Below, in pieces: positions 21,851-34,249 of a DNA stretch of 64,000 nt. The stretch is taken from positions 5,885,001 to 5,949,000 of the forward strand of contig CM060703.1 of assembly GCA_030686995.1 (NCBI GenBank), read 5' to 3'. The notes under the pieces were generated by a model. The model was given only the letters and a program-made list of their open reading frames with translations, had not been told where the DNA came from and searched no databases. The DNA comes from Artemisia argyi (taxonomy: Eukaryota; Streptophyta; Magnoliopsida; Asterales; Asteraceae). The position numbers were made by a program, and so were the translations under genes. Numbering within the stretch: position 1 is the stretch's first letter; each line of letters begins with the position of its first letter.

Positions 21851-22768
21851 CTAACGTCGGTTGGGAGGTTGTTGTAGTCCGGTTGGATTATTATTTCCGC
21901 GTGTTGCTAACACGTCTACACTTTCATTTGGACGGTATTCTTTGACATCCTTTTGGTATAGCCTTTGTTGTATGGAACTCATTTGAGTTTGCATTCCACA
22001 CAAATCATTCTTAAGTTGATACCTATCAAAGTTTGCAACATCTAACCGGATTTCTGCGGTGTTTAGGCAGTGAAGTAGTTTATGAATTTGTACCGCATCC
22101 TGTTCTTGGGCCCTCTCAACCAAAGTGAGTCTATCCTTGACGTTATCCAAGCCAGTCAAAGGATTTAAGACTACTTCCCCAACATGAGTCGAGTCACTCT
22201 TCACGTAGCTCATGTCAAGCTTAAACCAATATAGGTCGTCTCGAGCATTCATGGCATCCATTCTAGCAGAATTTACCTTGGATATATATTCGTGCATTTG
22301 ACTTGCCATTCTTTGAACTTTGAGTTGGGTTAGGTTGAGAGCTTGTTTCAAAGAGTAGATTTCGTATTGAGCTGAGTTCACGAACATATGTGTAGATGTA
22401 GATGTTCCGCCGGTTTGGTAAGTAGATTTCGGAACTTGAGCTGGAGTGGTACGGTTAGATTCGGATGAAATTGGTGAAGCGGGAGGTGGAGAGGTTAATG
22501 GTGATAGATGTGGCACCACTATTTGTTCCTCCGCTTCCTCATCGATGCCTTCGATGTCAACATCCATTTCAGGATCCTCTTCGTAATCATCGATGTTTAT
22601 GTTCATATCCATTTCAGGATCTTCGTCCGAATCTACATCTAGATCCTCATAAGGTTCTTCCTCGTCATCGTAGTCAATTGGTTCAAAGTAAGGATCATCG
22701 GGTCCGGGAAGAATTGGTAAATACTCAGGCATAGCAGGAAGATGATCGGGAGATGGAGGTGCGGACAT
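21851..22768 (-). CDS. Gypsy-1 ORF0, unknown protein upstream of gag
   Basis: 305 codons from ATG 22768 (MSAPPSPDHL), the first clear start 253 nt after the 5' LTR; an upstream in-frame ATG at 22876 would add an unlikely leader. The N-terminal third is strongly acidic (runs such as DYDDEEEPYEDL and DSDEDPEMDM), followed by a Pro/Ser region. From about residue 140 the sequence looks helical with heptad-like spacing (YEIYSLKQALNLTQLKVQRM). It has no zinc finger, protease or envelope-like membrane segment. The frame is intact. I do not recognise the family. The same architecture occurs in Gypsy-2 (47792-48589). A role as particle or RNA-associated accessory protein is only a guess. Confidence 0.8.
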   Translation of the reverse strand: MSAPPSPDHLPAMPEYLPILPGPDDPYFEPIDYDDEEEPYEDLDVDSDEDPEMDMNINIDDYEEDPEMDVDIEGIDEEAEEQIVVPHLSPLTSPPPASPISSESNRTTPAQVPKSTYQTGGTSTSTHMFVNSAQYEIYSLKQALNLTQLKVQRMASQMHEYISKVNSARMDAMNARDDLYWFKLDMSYVKSDSTHVGEVVLNPLTGLDNVKDRLTLVERAQEQDAVQIHKLLHCLNTAEIRLDVANFDRYQLKNDLCGMQTQMSSIQQRLYQKDVKEYRPNESVDVLATRGNNNPTGLQQPPNRR

Positions 22769-23006
22769 GATGTCTACAATTAGTATTTCAATGTCAAAAT
22801 AAATCAAATGCTTATGGAAAATGCTCAAACTATGGCAATGTGCATATAACAATATACAAATATGTTCATATAGCATAACATGTGTAATAAGTCCATAATC
22901 TTCTGGAGGATGGAAGGCACGAAGAGCGGAAGGCTATAAAAATGTTTTTGCTTGTAATTGTAGTTATAGTTTAGGTCTCACTTAGACCCGTTTCTCTATA
23001 ACCATG

Positions 23007-23018
23007 GCTCTGGTACCA
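23007..23018 (-). other. Gypsy-1 primer binding site
   Basis: Minus strand TGGTACCAGAGC, three nt from the 5' LTR end, matches 11 of 12 positions of the site complementary to the initiator methionine tRNA 3' end. Confidence 0.85.
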
Positions 23019-23021
23019 ATC

Positions 23022-26000
23022 TGTAACACCCCCAATTCATGATGCAGCGGAATTCAACTTGGGTGTTACTCGACGGCACAACATTCATAATAATAGAAAA
23101 CGATCTCTAAACGAATCGTATTAAAAAGAGTTGTCATTCATATTTATTCAAATATATCAGAGTTTACATAGTAAGGTCCCAAAAGGTTCCATTGTTTCAA
23201 AACACATCAATATAAAGTCTATGATGTTTTTATCGAATGACATAATAGTTTATAGCCTTCTTCCTTCGGTACGTGCCCTTCCGCTCCATTCTTGATTATC
23301 ATGGACCTGAAATACATGCTTAAGAGGTCAACACAAAGGTTGAGTGAAATTCATAGAGTTTGTTTAACGGTTGAACACAATATGTTGGTAGTAAGAGTTA
23401 ATTAGACTCATACTTATGTTAGAAAACAAAACAGTTATTATTATGTACTAAGCTCATGCAACCAAGACGTTAACGGGTACCAATATCAATCGGCGGTTTT
23501 GTTGCCCCGGTAAGTACTTTGCCGTCATACTTAATGTTTCAAATATAGTGCATTTGTTGAACTAATCTGCTCAAACAAATGGGATTCGTCAATCCCAATA
23601 GGCCTATTCACAATACTCGCGCTCACTAATACTAGTGATTTAATGGTTCATGATAGGGGCCTAGGATTGGCAAGGTAGGTACTTAGTAATAATAAAACAA
23701 TCAGGCAGCATACAGTTTCAAAGCATTGTGTTCGGTTTAAAAGTAGCATGTATTCCCCCCAAGGGTTTGTAAAACATTGAAGTAATGTAAAGTGGGGCTA
23801 TGAACTCACCTTAAGTAAGATAGCAAGTAATGAAGGTGATGGTCGGATCGTGTAGGTTTCTACGAGCAACCTATAATAGAATGTCGCGACTTAGGATTTG
23901 TGTAAAGAATATGAAGTAGTGCCTATATATATCTTGCATTTAGTCCATGATGTGGTATGGTGTACATTATAAGTCCTTGAAAGAAAAGATTCATGAACAT
24001 GTATGTTTTGGTATATCGTTTACTACCGTTCGGGCCGACATAATTCAAAAGTCATGTTAGTAAGCGTTCGAGGAGCCAGGACACTTTAACTCGTAAATCC
24101 ACAACTCATCTCGACGGCTTACATAATGAACTCCTCACATGAGGCTCCCTACTATTGTAGTAGTTGATAAAATATATAGATATAAGTTTTGATCCGAAAG
24201 GTTACATGTCCGATATTTGGATAAACTTAGGAAAGTTTATTAGTACATGAAGATTGTTATTAGGGGTAGTTTTATAAGTCTTGTATGACCATTTTTCCTT
24301 GTAATATCTCATGGTTCCTTTTTAAGTGAAGTAGATCCAAATTGCTTGTTCAAGTATCGCCTAATTCATTGTTTCATGTTTACGCCTATATAAGTTGGTA
24401 TGGTCATTTCGTCATGGCCTAGCCATGACCTTTGGTCCTTGTTCCAAGGTCATGAGACACAACCTTGGCTCTACCAATGGTTGTGGTCTTGATTATAGGT
24501 CATAAGACCTCTTGTTCCTTTCAAAGTATAACCATAATCTAGTGACTTATATATATGTAAATAGCTGTTAAGAAACTGAGAAATATCTCACTCAGAAGGC
24601 GTTTTCAAGGCTCGAGCCTCTTTATTCCTGAATGAAAACGTGATTCCGGACAACTTTCGTGTTTTAACTTTTTCATGAATCGGACCAGAAAGGCCTCTTT
24701 TTTCGTGTTTTAGGTTCTGTCACAGAAGCTTTTTAGGCAGTTTTGCCGGAAAGTTTTGGTAACTTCAAATCGCCATAACTTTTGACTCGTATACTCTTTT
24801 TAGTTGGTTCAAATTGCTATGGTTTCCTTGTTAAGTCCTCTACTGTAATATGTAACAATCCAATAACAAATTTTTACCATTTTGATCAGGTCTTACCAAG
24901 AAAGTCACTAGTTTGCTTGTTTTAGTAACTTATCTTAACAATCAAGTACAACAACATGTTTTAGTCATTTTTATACACCATGGACATTCATACAAGACAT
25001 AATATAGCAAGAATAACATGAAAATGATATGAACATGATAAATTAACAAGAAGCATGTTAGGTTTAGGCTTACAACTTTTGGCTTTCTAATTAAAGAAAT
25101 GAGTAACAAGTAAGGAAAAGGACTTTGATAGACTTGCTTCAACCCTTTTTCACTTCATGCAACCTTTCTACCCTTGGTATTCTTGAAAGAGATGTAATGA
25201 AAGTTGAGGTGAATTGAGTGGATTTAAACTCAAGAGAAATCACCAAGTATTCTAGGGTTTGGAAGATTTTTGGTAACTTATGATCAAACTAGGGTTTCTA
25301 CTTGAAGAAGCACTTGAACCTTGCAAGAAATTAGAAGGAAATAAAGCTAAGGATGGATGGTTTTGGTGTTGGAGGTGGACGGCACAAAGGAAGGGGGGAG
25401 AGGGGCTTTTTATAGTCTCATGAGGAGGTTAGTTTCCTTAGGATATTTTTAGCAAAATAACACATGTAATCATCTTGGACTATTTTCCACAAGATCAAGC
25501 CACACCATGGGGTGAATCCCCCCCCCCCATATGGCGGTTCACAAGCCTAGGAGGGGTGAGGTGTGCTTGGTCTTGATAATATCTAGATATTAGGATGAAA
25601 CTTGACTCCGGGAAATGCCAACCGTAACTGATTAGGCCTTAAAACGTAAAACCGGGTGTCGTAAAATTATGAAACTTTAAAGTATTGTTAGACATGTCCA
25701 TATGTCCCATAATAAAATATTAAATGAGTGGTAGGTTCCATTTGGGTGGTAAACCCTGCTAAAAACTGGAAACACGGGTCTAAAACGCGTAATACGTAAA
25801 ATGTACGAATATTGCGTAAAATTGAGAAAAGTAAAATGTTACTTTTCTAATAGGTTAAAAATGATTTAAAATGATTTATAATGTCTAGACTGGGCTCAGT
25901 CTAGTGTCGGTTGGTATTAAATGTCTTTTAGACATCAAACCGTAAGCCTAAAAATCAAGGAATGACTTGTAAAATCAAGGAATGATTTTTAGTCAATGGA

Positions 26001-26474
26001 GGAGGGAAAAATATGTTGACTTATTCTAATAAGTTGAAAACTTAAATCATCTTAGAAATGCGGTGCAGGTATAGGCTAGGGTTACGGCTGAGTAAAAACG
26101 CTTAAAACTGAAAATTCCAGTTTTTCACGGCCGAGGTTTATTCTGGTCATATTTTTCTCAGTCATGATTTATTCTCAAATAAATCATGAGTGTGTTAAAC
26201 ATTTTTCTGATGTGGGGTCACCTGACGGGGTCGAATTTCGTTGTGCGTGGAATTTCTGAATGACGTTTTACCCTAAAACGGGTAATTCCTTAATAACTTT
26301 CACGAAAATGATCTGACGAATGTCAAACATTTAATTTGCCATGGAAATGATTTATCACTTGAGAATATGAAATAAAAATCAACTTTCGGGAAAATTTCAG
26401 AAAGAAATGAATAGTAAAAATGAATAGTAAATTTTCCAGGAATAGTAATTAACCTGAAATTGCGAATTGTTACA
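23022..26474 (-). repeat. Gypsy-1 5' LTR
   Basis: 3453 bp, almost identical to 13379-16836. Promoter and poly(A) signals should be in here; I do not assign them individually. Confidence 0.95.
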
Positions 26475-26479
26475 TCAAA
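26475..26479. repeat. Gypsy-1 target-site duplication (right)
   Basis: TCAAA directly after the terminal CA of the right LTR, matching 13374-13378. Confidence 0.93.
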
Positions 26480-27260
26480 AACCCCTTTTCCATAGTCAAA
26501 TCATTTACAACACACTATATGAACAGCTAAGACAAGCCAAACATACCCTACTTTGCACAGAACCAACCAGCCAAACACAATTGAGTTTGGTTTTAAACCC
26601 AAAACCGTCGAGGACGATAAGGGTTTACCAGAAATAGACTCGCCAATCGTAACTAAGTAAGAGATCAGTAACCTAAGCGTAATACCAAACTGAAGATAAG
26701 ATCGATTAGTTTAACGTTATAAAACCCTAAAACGATTTTAGAATAAACCCTATTTAGGGTTTTAATTTAGTCGCCAAAACACTCCCCCTCCCCTTCGACG
26801 TGTCTTCAATGTTTAAAATGCAAGACTCAATCTTGCCAAAGATTTAGCTGTGGGGAGCGTTTTCGGGCACAAAAACAAGCTAATGGTTAAAAACTATATG
26901 TTGGCCATTTATTAAAAAAATATAAAAAAATGAAAAAAAAAATTAAAATGCACCAAGAACAAAAACACCTACCCGAGGCTTTTAAACTAAAACCGACAAT
27001 AGTCATAACTTCCTTTTATCATGAAAATTTGAAACCCACAACAGGGAACCACAATAAGATTCAAGATTGAAAAAGAAATAACAAACCCCAAAACAAAATA
27101 TGTTCATGAGGTTTTAAGGGATTGTGATTTCGGTTTATTCTCGGTTATTCGAAAGACAAAATCAGCTCTTTCAGTTTAAACAGAGATAAGTGGCTGCAAT
27201 TTGGTTTGTGGTGGAGAATAGTTGAGTATCATAAGATAGATAGGTGGCTTGTTCCTTATG
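26480..27260 (-). other. Probable leader of the decayed LINE ORF1 gene
   Basis: Continues the sequence broken by Gypsy-1 at 13378. No long ORF; on the minus strand it is T-rich with AAACCCTAAA-like words near 26720-26760, as in a 5' untranslated region. The upstream border is uncertain. Confidence 0.4.
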
Positions 27261-28648
27261 ATAAGTATGGTTAGGGTTGCGATGATATAAGTATTATTTT
27301 TATTTGAATTATTAATGTAATATTTTTAATTGTTAATAAAATTTACTTTTTATGTTTAAAAAAATGAAAATTGAAAAAAAAAAGTTATTAGTGAATCTTA
27401 TTGTCTTATTACACTAAATTGATGGTAAAGTTTATTATATAGAAATTAAGAACACTAATGTGGCGCATAGATAGCGATTGTAAAATTGGTTGTAGTACTC
27501 TCTTATTACGGGTAGTCTAACCAACCTTATTTTGTTTTTGAAATGACATTGACATGTAGCTTTAGCTTGTGTGAGATTTAGCTTACTAACCTTATTTTTT
27601 TGTGAAATGACATGATTTTTGACATGTAGCTTTAGCTTGTGTGAGATTTAACCAGTCCTACATTTCATTATTCACAACGCATGTCTTGTCTAACATATTT
27701 TACATGACATATGCATTAGTTTTGGGGACAAGAATTAAAAGCTAACAAAGTTTTGCTTGCCACCCAAATTTTTGTAAAACCATTTAGTAACTATTAGCAT
27801 TGTATTGGCGCAAAAAGGGCGTAACTACTAGCATTGTATTGGCGTAAAAAGGGCGGTAATTTTTTGCAGTTTTTTGTCGTGGAGCTTGGTTTTTTGTTTC
27901 ATACGTAGTAGTTTTGAAAAACAAAAGTATCATGTGGTTAAGATGTGTAAAGAGATAACACTTAAGTGAAACATTTTAATTCCTTGAAAGTTGAAATGTT
28001 GGAGGAATGTTTTTGAAAGTAGATAGTGGAGTTAGGTTTGAAGAGGTTAATCTTAAAATTGAGTGTTGGAATGAGGATTGGGCTTTGTTTAGGGATATAT
28101 ATAATTTATATATTAGTATAGATATAGATAGATAGAGTACATTAGAACACCCGTAATAGTTCACCCCATATTTAGGACGCGTTCCCCATTACACCCCAAC
28201 ACAAGACGCATCCAACCATGGTTTAATGACTCTTTTGTATACTCGACCGAGTCGTGTGAGCATGCTTGTGTGTCTGTGTTCTTATTAAATGATTTTTGTA
28301 TGATATATATTTGTGTTTAAGTGAGGTATGATTTTTCTGGTGACCAGTGTTTCATTAACTTGGTTATAAATAAGATTATACTGAGTTAACGCTAATGTGG
28401 CAGCGGTAATCACAGTCATGTGCGCTAACCGTTACGCCCAATCTTATATTCTACATGCTAATGAAAATGCACTTTCTATAAATTATTTTTATAATTTCAT
28501 AAATATGTAAATAATAATATATGTAAAAATATAATATGATTTTTTTGTCATTTACTAAAATCTCGGTTTTAGTTGATTCCTTAAACATCTTTCTATATAT
28601 AAATTTTGAGCTTTGAGTTTATGATATGAGAGGTGGTATAGATGCCAC
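27261..28648. other. Noncoding AT-rich stretch
   Basis: A short near-duplicate (GACATGTAGCTTTAGCTTGTGTGAGATTTA) occurs around 27550 and 27618, and a GCATTGTATTGGCG repeat near 27800 and 27831. No gene. Confidence 0.4.
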
Positions 28649-28738
28649 AATAAATGATGTGTACATCATAAAATCACATTAGTAATGCACATAATATAAT
28701 ATCACATATGTATATTTGTGATGTGCACATCATTTATT
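28649..28738. repeat. 20-bp inverted repeat with palindromic arms
   Basis: AATAAATGATGTGTACATCA at 28649-28668 is the inverted complement of 28719-28738 with one mismatch, 50-bp spacer. The right arm contains a perfect 14-bp palindrome TGATGTGCACATCA. Possibly a miniature foldback element. Confidence 0.65.
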
Positions 28739-30039
28739 ATTACAAGCATATCACATCCCTTCCTTTATAATACGGCTAATGATTTGCATACTCCTATTTT
28801 TGATTTGCACACTCTAAACTGTATTTTAAGCATTTGCATATTTATCATATGTTGCTTTTAAAGATTGTACATTAAAGTATACGAATCAAAAATAAGAATG
28901 TCCAATCAACACTCTTATAGTATATACCGCAGCTCTAGTCACAGTATAAGTTTTAACTACTTTCACAAAACACAAAATGTTAATGAGGGTGGTAACATAA
29001 ATACTACTATAAATTTAGAAAAAAATACTCCTACAATGGTTATTTTTCTTATTGGCGTGTTAATGACGAATGAGGGTGGTAATATGAATTTGCTTAGAAA
29101 AGGGTAAAAGTAGAATAGTCAGAAATTACTTTTCAGTAAGCATGAGAATGGTAATTTGAGGTGATGTGTCAAAGTCAATTACTGTTGAGGTGACGTCATG
29201 GTGGAATCCCAGAATTTTGCACACATTTGCACTTTGCTTGTTAGTTTGTACATGTATCAAACAATAATATACACTTGTTAACTTATTTCAAGCACTTTGT
29301 ACTTGATAACTTTTCACACTGTATTTTAAAAGGTATTTCTTGATGAAAGATTTATGTTTAGCTAAAAATCATACAAGAATTTGAACATCAACAAAATAGT
29401 ACAGTAATAAATATACGGAGTATGGGCTGCATGCAGAAGGAGACCAAGATCGACATACACGATCGATCCCAGTCGATCGTGTCTTCTGTGGGAAGTCGGT
29501 CGACACACGACAAAAACTCCAAACGGTCGAGGAGCCGATTGACAATCGTCCCTTTTTGTGTATATATTTTTTTCTTCTTTTTTCTTTCTTTTTTTTAAAT
29601 GGGTTGAAGTCTTGAAGATTTTTGTGTGTGTGTATTTAGTGTGTGGGTTTAAATGGGTGAAGAAGATGATGTTTTTTTTTTTTTTTTTTTTGTTAGTTGG
29701 TAGTTTTTTTTTGCTGTTCATGTGATGTTTAATTTTTTTTTTCTTTTTTTTTTTTTTTTGGTTTTGTAATTTTTTTTAGATATTATTTAAAAAAAAAAAA
29801 AAAAAAAAAAAACAACTAACTGAACTTGGTCGCCCTTACTGGGGCACTAAATCGCCTGCAAGTCGCTAGAGAGAGAAAGCTGACGTGGCAGAAAAAAGTA
29901 AGGGAATTAAATCCCCTTACTATAGACCAGATTTATATGTGAGAGTTCAGAGTTGGACCATATTTTTTGTCTTTTTCTCAAACAAGAATATGAGTGGTCG
30001 AAAAAAATAACATGATACAAGGAAGCATATTTGCACAGA
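28739..30039. other. Noncoding stretch with homopolymer tracts
   Basis: Includes a perfect hairpin CACGATCGA/TCGATCGTG at 29458-29481 within a GC-richer island (about 29420-29555), long T runs (29669-29760) and an A run near 29787-29812. No convincing ORF. Confidence 0.4.
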
Positions 30040-30690
30040 TTTTAACGTGATTTATACACCATCAAAAGTTCTTTATTCACGCTTGTGTATTGACGGTGTA
30101 TCGGGTCCTTGAAAACGTGATCCATTGACGAACCAAAGTAGGATTCACTGATGAACCAAAGTGAGATCGACTGAATATACAAAAGGACGGCTCAAACGAA
30201 CGATACAAAAGGAAGATATCAATTGACGAACCAAAAAGACGAACTTAAGGTTCGTCACTAACTGAGCTTCACGTTATTCTGAAAAGGCCATCCTAACCAT
30301 CGGGTTGTACAGACAAGCCCCTCGAAACCGTGCTTAATTATCGGAACAGGTGATTAGTATAATGATAGTTGAGGGACATCATATCCTCGGGGGAATTACT
30401 CCGAACCAAGTGAGCATCCCTTATATTGACATACTTAAGTTATACTTCATACTTCATTCATATCACGCATACTCATTCTCACACCAGAGCTAAGTCTCCG
30501 ACTAAAACACCCAAGGCGAGGCTAAGGTGTGCTACTTTTCTTATCGCATGTCATGACTTGGCAGAAGATACATAGTTATTCAAGGTTCGAAGCACGTCAG
30601 TCGATCCAAACATCTTTGAAGACCTGAACTTCTCCTCCACATCACGCGGGTGTACGATTATTGCATCAACATGTTTATACATCACAAACG
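30040..30690. repeat. Possible LTR fragment
   Basis: Composition is less AT-rich than its surroundings, contains repeated GACGAACCAAA words and ends GCATCAACA near 30672, which resembles an LTR terminus. I found no partner copy or primer site, so this is tentative. 30691-31020 has nothing else. Confidence 0.3.
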
Positions 30691-31020
30691 ACAATCTCTT
30701 TTGAAATAAATTTAAGGCACTATATGATTAATCGGAGATTTATTTATATTATCAACTAAATTATCCTAAAATCTATAATATTTACACTACTTGCTGCAAC
30801 TTTTGGGGTCCCGGCCCCTGAAAAGTTCTGCCCTTGAATGTAATAGTTTTCATAACTTATAGATATACTCTTATATTCAAAACACTATATGGTTAACAAT
30901 ATATTTTTGAAAATCAAACATATTATAAGCCACACAGTAAAGAAAAAACGCAACAAAGGGGGCTCTAAAAAGGAGAACCCGTGCAAAACGAAGCACCAAA
31001 ACTATATGGTTAACAATAAT

Positions 31021-31188
31021 TGTTAGACGATTATTTGCTTAGCAAAGCCTTTGGGCTTTATTATTGGTTAGTTATTTATTGATGAGCCTAGCTCGATATT
31101 TAAAATACTCTTGAGAGATTCTATATATTGTAATTTGTGTTGATTGATGGACAAGCTAAAATTATACTTCTAATATGGTATTAAGAGC
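31021..31188 (+). repeat. LTR-like fragment followed by primer binding site
   Basis: Starts TGTTAGACG, about 155 bp, followed at 31176-31188 by TGGTATTAAGAGC, resembling the initiator-Met tRNA primer site with two differences. Suggests a small or truncated Copia-type element. No second LTR was found downstream. Confidence 0.5.
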
Positions 31189-32222
31189 TAAATTGATCCT
31201 CTCTTAATTAACATAAAAACGAAAATATGATTATTGGTATGCACACTAGAGAATCAAATGCTCGTGATCAAGCTGATATGGATAGGTAGCAAGAGTAGTC
31301 AACGTTGCAAGTCTTGGTGAAGCCAAAACGGTCACCTATGATTGTGGTCATGAGGCCGAAGTGGTGACAAAGGCTTCCACCCTTAAACATTTGTTTCAAT
31401 TTCAAAATGTGGGAAGTTGAGTATAGTAACTTATGAGGTAAAAGCATATATAAAGTGATAGTCATGTGACGCTAATATCAACAGTGTTGGCGCATTTACA
31501 ATACCGATGTTATTTTTTTAAATGAATCAAACTTTCGGTGAAAACTTCATGAACCGTCCGGTAAAAAAATCGGTTATTATCGTTTATTTATCAAATGAAC
31601 AAACATAAACAAGATTTGGTATTCGTTATATTAAATTAAAGAATATGAATATAAGTCTCGTTCGCACATTTACGTTCATGAATGTTCAATTAAACGAACA
31701 ATCATAGCTAAATCGATCTTCTCTTAATTAATGTAAAAACGAAAATATGATTATTGGCATGCACACCAGAGAGTCAAATGCTCGTGATCAAGCCGATGTG
31801 AATGGGTAGCCGGAGTAGTTAACGTTGCAAGTCTTGGTGATGCCAACACAGTCACCTATGACTGTAGTCATGAGGCCGAAGTCGTCACAAAGGCTTCCAC
31901 CCTTAAACATCTTTTTCAATTTCAAAATGTGGGAAATGGAGTATAGTGATCATTATGAGGTAAAAAACATTGATAAAGTGGATAGTTATGTGACACTAAT
32001 GTATCAACAATGTTGGTGCATTTACAATGCTGAAGTTATTGCTTTAAATGAACCGGATATTCGGTGAACACTTCGTGAACTGTCCTGTAAAAATTCGGTT
32101 ATTATCGTTTATTTATCAAATGAACAAACATAAACAAGATTTTATGTTCGTTGTGTTAAATGAACGAATATAAATATAAGTCTCGTTCACGTATTTATGT
32201 GCATGAACGTCCGATTAAACAT
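31187..32222 (+). repeat. Tandem duplication, 520-bp unit
   Basis: 31187-31706 and 31707-32222 align end to end. Each includes GATTATTGG.ATGCACAC, GCCGAAGT, GGCTTCCACCCTTAAACAT and ATAAGTCTCGTTC words. The second unit keeps an 80-codon open stretch (31825-32067) that is broken in the first. Its product is not recognised. Downstream (32222-32540) are diverged GTTTATTTATGTTCG repeats. Confidence 0.8.
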
Positions 32223-33639
32223 TTTTCACTCTTCATTTATGTTCTGTTACTTATATTTATTTGTTTATGTTCAATTTCACATATTTTTATTATATACTTC
32301 AAGTATAATAGCTATATTTAGATAAAAACGTATTTAAATAAAAAAGCGCATAAAAAAGTTACATATATTTTAACTATTTATGATTGCTTTATATATTCAT
32401 TTACGTCCGTTTATTTATGTTCGTTCAACCCGTTAATGAACAAACATAAACAACCATGAACAAACTCGTTTTTCAATGAAGAAACGTGAACACAAAATTT
32501 CATTCGTTTAATTATTTGTGTTTGTTCATTTGTCTTTATATGTTATACGAACTCTTTGTTTTGGTTATATAGTCATAGGATCCGACCCGGGAAGAAAATG
32601 AGTAGTTGTCAAATGTAACATCAAATGAGTACCATACGTTTTTGTGAAGGAACAGTTTTGAACGTTGCTGGAGAAACACACACAAACACAAAAACAGTGA
32701 GAAATAGTACTTGTAGTTGTATGTGAGAGAGAAATTTAATGTATCAAGACAAAGGATAGTGACAAGACAATAAAAGTTAGAGGGGCCCTTTTGGATTTCT
32801 TCAAATCTTCCGTTTTATTTTCTTTTCTTTTTGCAGCCTTTCTCCTTAAAAAAAACTCTCTTTTTTCCTCCTGTTTATTATTACAGCTTACAATAATTGA
32901 ATCCATTATATGTCTCATTCAAAATCTAATAATTCGTTATAATATAAGAATGTTTTTAATTCAAGTTGAATCATGTAAAAGAGGATTATATTCTTATGAA
33001 TAGTGTCATGTCTTAAAACTATGCCATATTTATAAAAAGGGAAGACCGGGGTAATGGCCACTTTACTTCAACTCTATCTTAACATCACATCAAATTTTCA
33101 TCACACTATATAACTCACAATCTAACGGTTGTAGTGGTAACCACCTAACAAAACACATAAAAATACAACATTTTATACCAGCATACCTCACAATATACAT
33201 CACAATCACAAACATCTCAAAACATACCCCTCACCACCTCCTTTTCCTTTTTTCGTGATGAATGACTTCACCTAACTCACCCCTCTTTTTGTGACCTTTG
33301 TGCGACAACCAGTCACCTCCATCATGGGGTTCACGCGCCAACATTCACCTTCGCGTGTGGTGGAGTTGCCTACCATAACGCGCCGCATAAGTTCGATGAA
33401 CAATCTTAAATCTTGGTTTACTTTTAGCCGATGCAACTATAGAGATGAAATGAATTTCTGGAAATGCTTGTTTAATTATTGAACATTGAGCATTATGGTT
33501 TTAACAAAATAATTAAGTTGTGTCGGTCGTTTCCACTTTTTACCAGGTGATTCATATTTAGTGACTATGTTTCATTGGATTTGGATGATGGACTAACTTC
33601 TTGATTTTTGAGTTATCACATTTGTAATTTTTAGATGGA
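32223..33639. other. Noncoding stretch, no gene supported
   Basis: AT-rich DNA with TTCGTTTA words at the left and an ACATCACA/TCACAAT-rich block at 33080-33220. Short ORFs here show no recognisable domain. Confidence 0.4.
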
Positions 33640-33760
33640 TGTTGTAACGCTCGAGTCATTTAGGTCTGAGTACTATTTAGAATTTTTATAATTTCTAGCT
33701 TCTTGCTAGCCTCATTAACATATAAAACGAAAAAAGTTGAGTTCAAAAAAGAGAATAAAT
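33640..33760 (+). mobile_element. LINE 3' tail fragment
   Basis: Carries the CTAGC/GCTAG hairpin (33695-33709) and ends GTTC followed by a short A run, like the LINE at 1430-2143 and the tail at 63430-63583. No coding part can be read. Confidence 0.55.
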
Positions 33761-33957
33761 TGGAAATTACTAGCATTATTAACAAAGGCAAATTTTGATA
33801 CAATCCAACCAATAACCAAGTCTTGTAAATACATTGTTTCCGTTTTTTAAATATTTTTGTGTCATATTTTGGAATGCTTCACACACAAGGAGTTGCAGGT
33901 GTTTTATACGACAATAAAACAACAAAATAGTTACGAGTATTTTAAATTATGGCGTTC

Positions 33958-34035
33958 AACAAACTAATAGGGAAGCTAAAAAAAAAAAAAAAAAAAAAAA
34001 AAACAAAAAAAAACAAACAAACAAACTAATAGGGA
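33958..34035 (+). mobile_element. Poly(A)-only retroposition with 16-bp target duplication
   Basis: AACAAACTAATAGGGA occurs at 33958-33973 and 34020-34035, enclosing only AGCT plus an A-rich run of about 42 bp. This is what target-primed reverse transcription leaves if it stops within the tail. Confidence 0.7.
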
Positions 34036-34249
34036 CGTATCAATAGGTAGCTGAATATTTTTTGCCCTTAACATTGTATTTTTGAGATGTTTTTTTCTTT
34101 ATTAACAAGCTTAAAATAGATATATTATGAGCCGAAATCGAGCCAAACTTTAATGTTTCATTGACACATCATAAAACGAGCCGAGTCCGAGTCGAGCTCG
34201 AGCATTGGCAGGCTCTGCTCGTTTCCCACCCCTGTATGTAACGTATAAC

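Larger units (their letters stand above)
13379..26474 (-). mobile_element. Gypsy-1: Ty3/Gypsy chromovirus (Tekay/Del-like), 13.1 kb
   Basis: A full-length LTR retrotransposon on the minus strand with perfect 5-bp target duplication, TG...CA LTRs of about 3.45 kb, primer binding site, ORF0, gag, protease, RT, RNase H, integrase with C-terminal chromodomain, and polypurine tract. By eye the LTRs differ at roughly 20 positions plus a C-run length change, so the insertion is recent. The coding region carries one internal stop in gag and one frameshift in integrase; otherwise all catalytic motifs are present. It inserted into the leader of the ORF1-like LINE gene, in the same orientation. Confidence 0.96.

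Noticed and set aside
29362..29721. 119-codon Lys-rich minus-strand ORF
   Set aside because: Its length derives from T/A homopolymers; no domain or codon bias.
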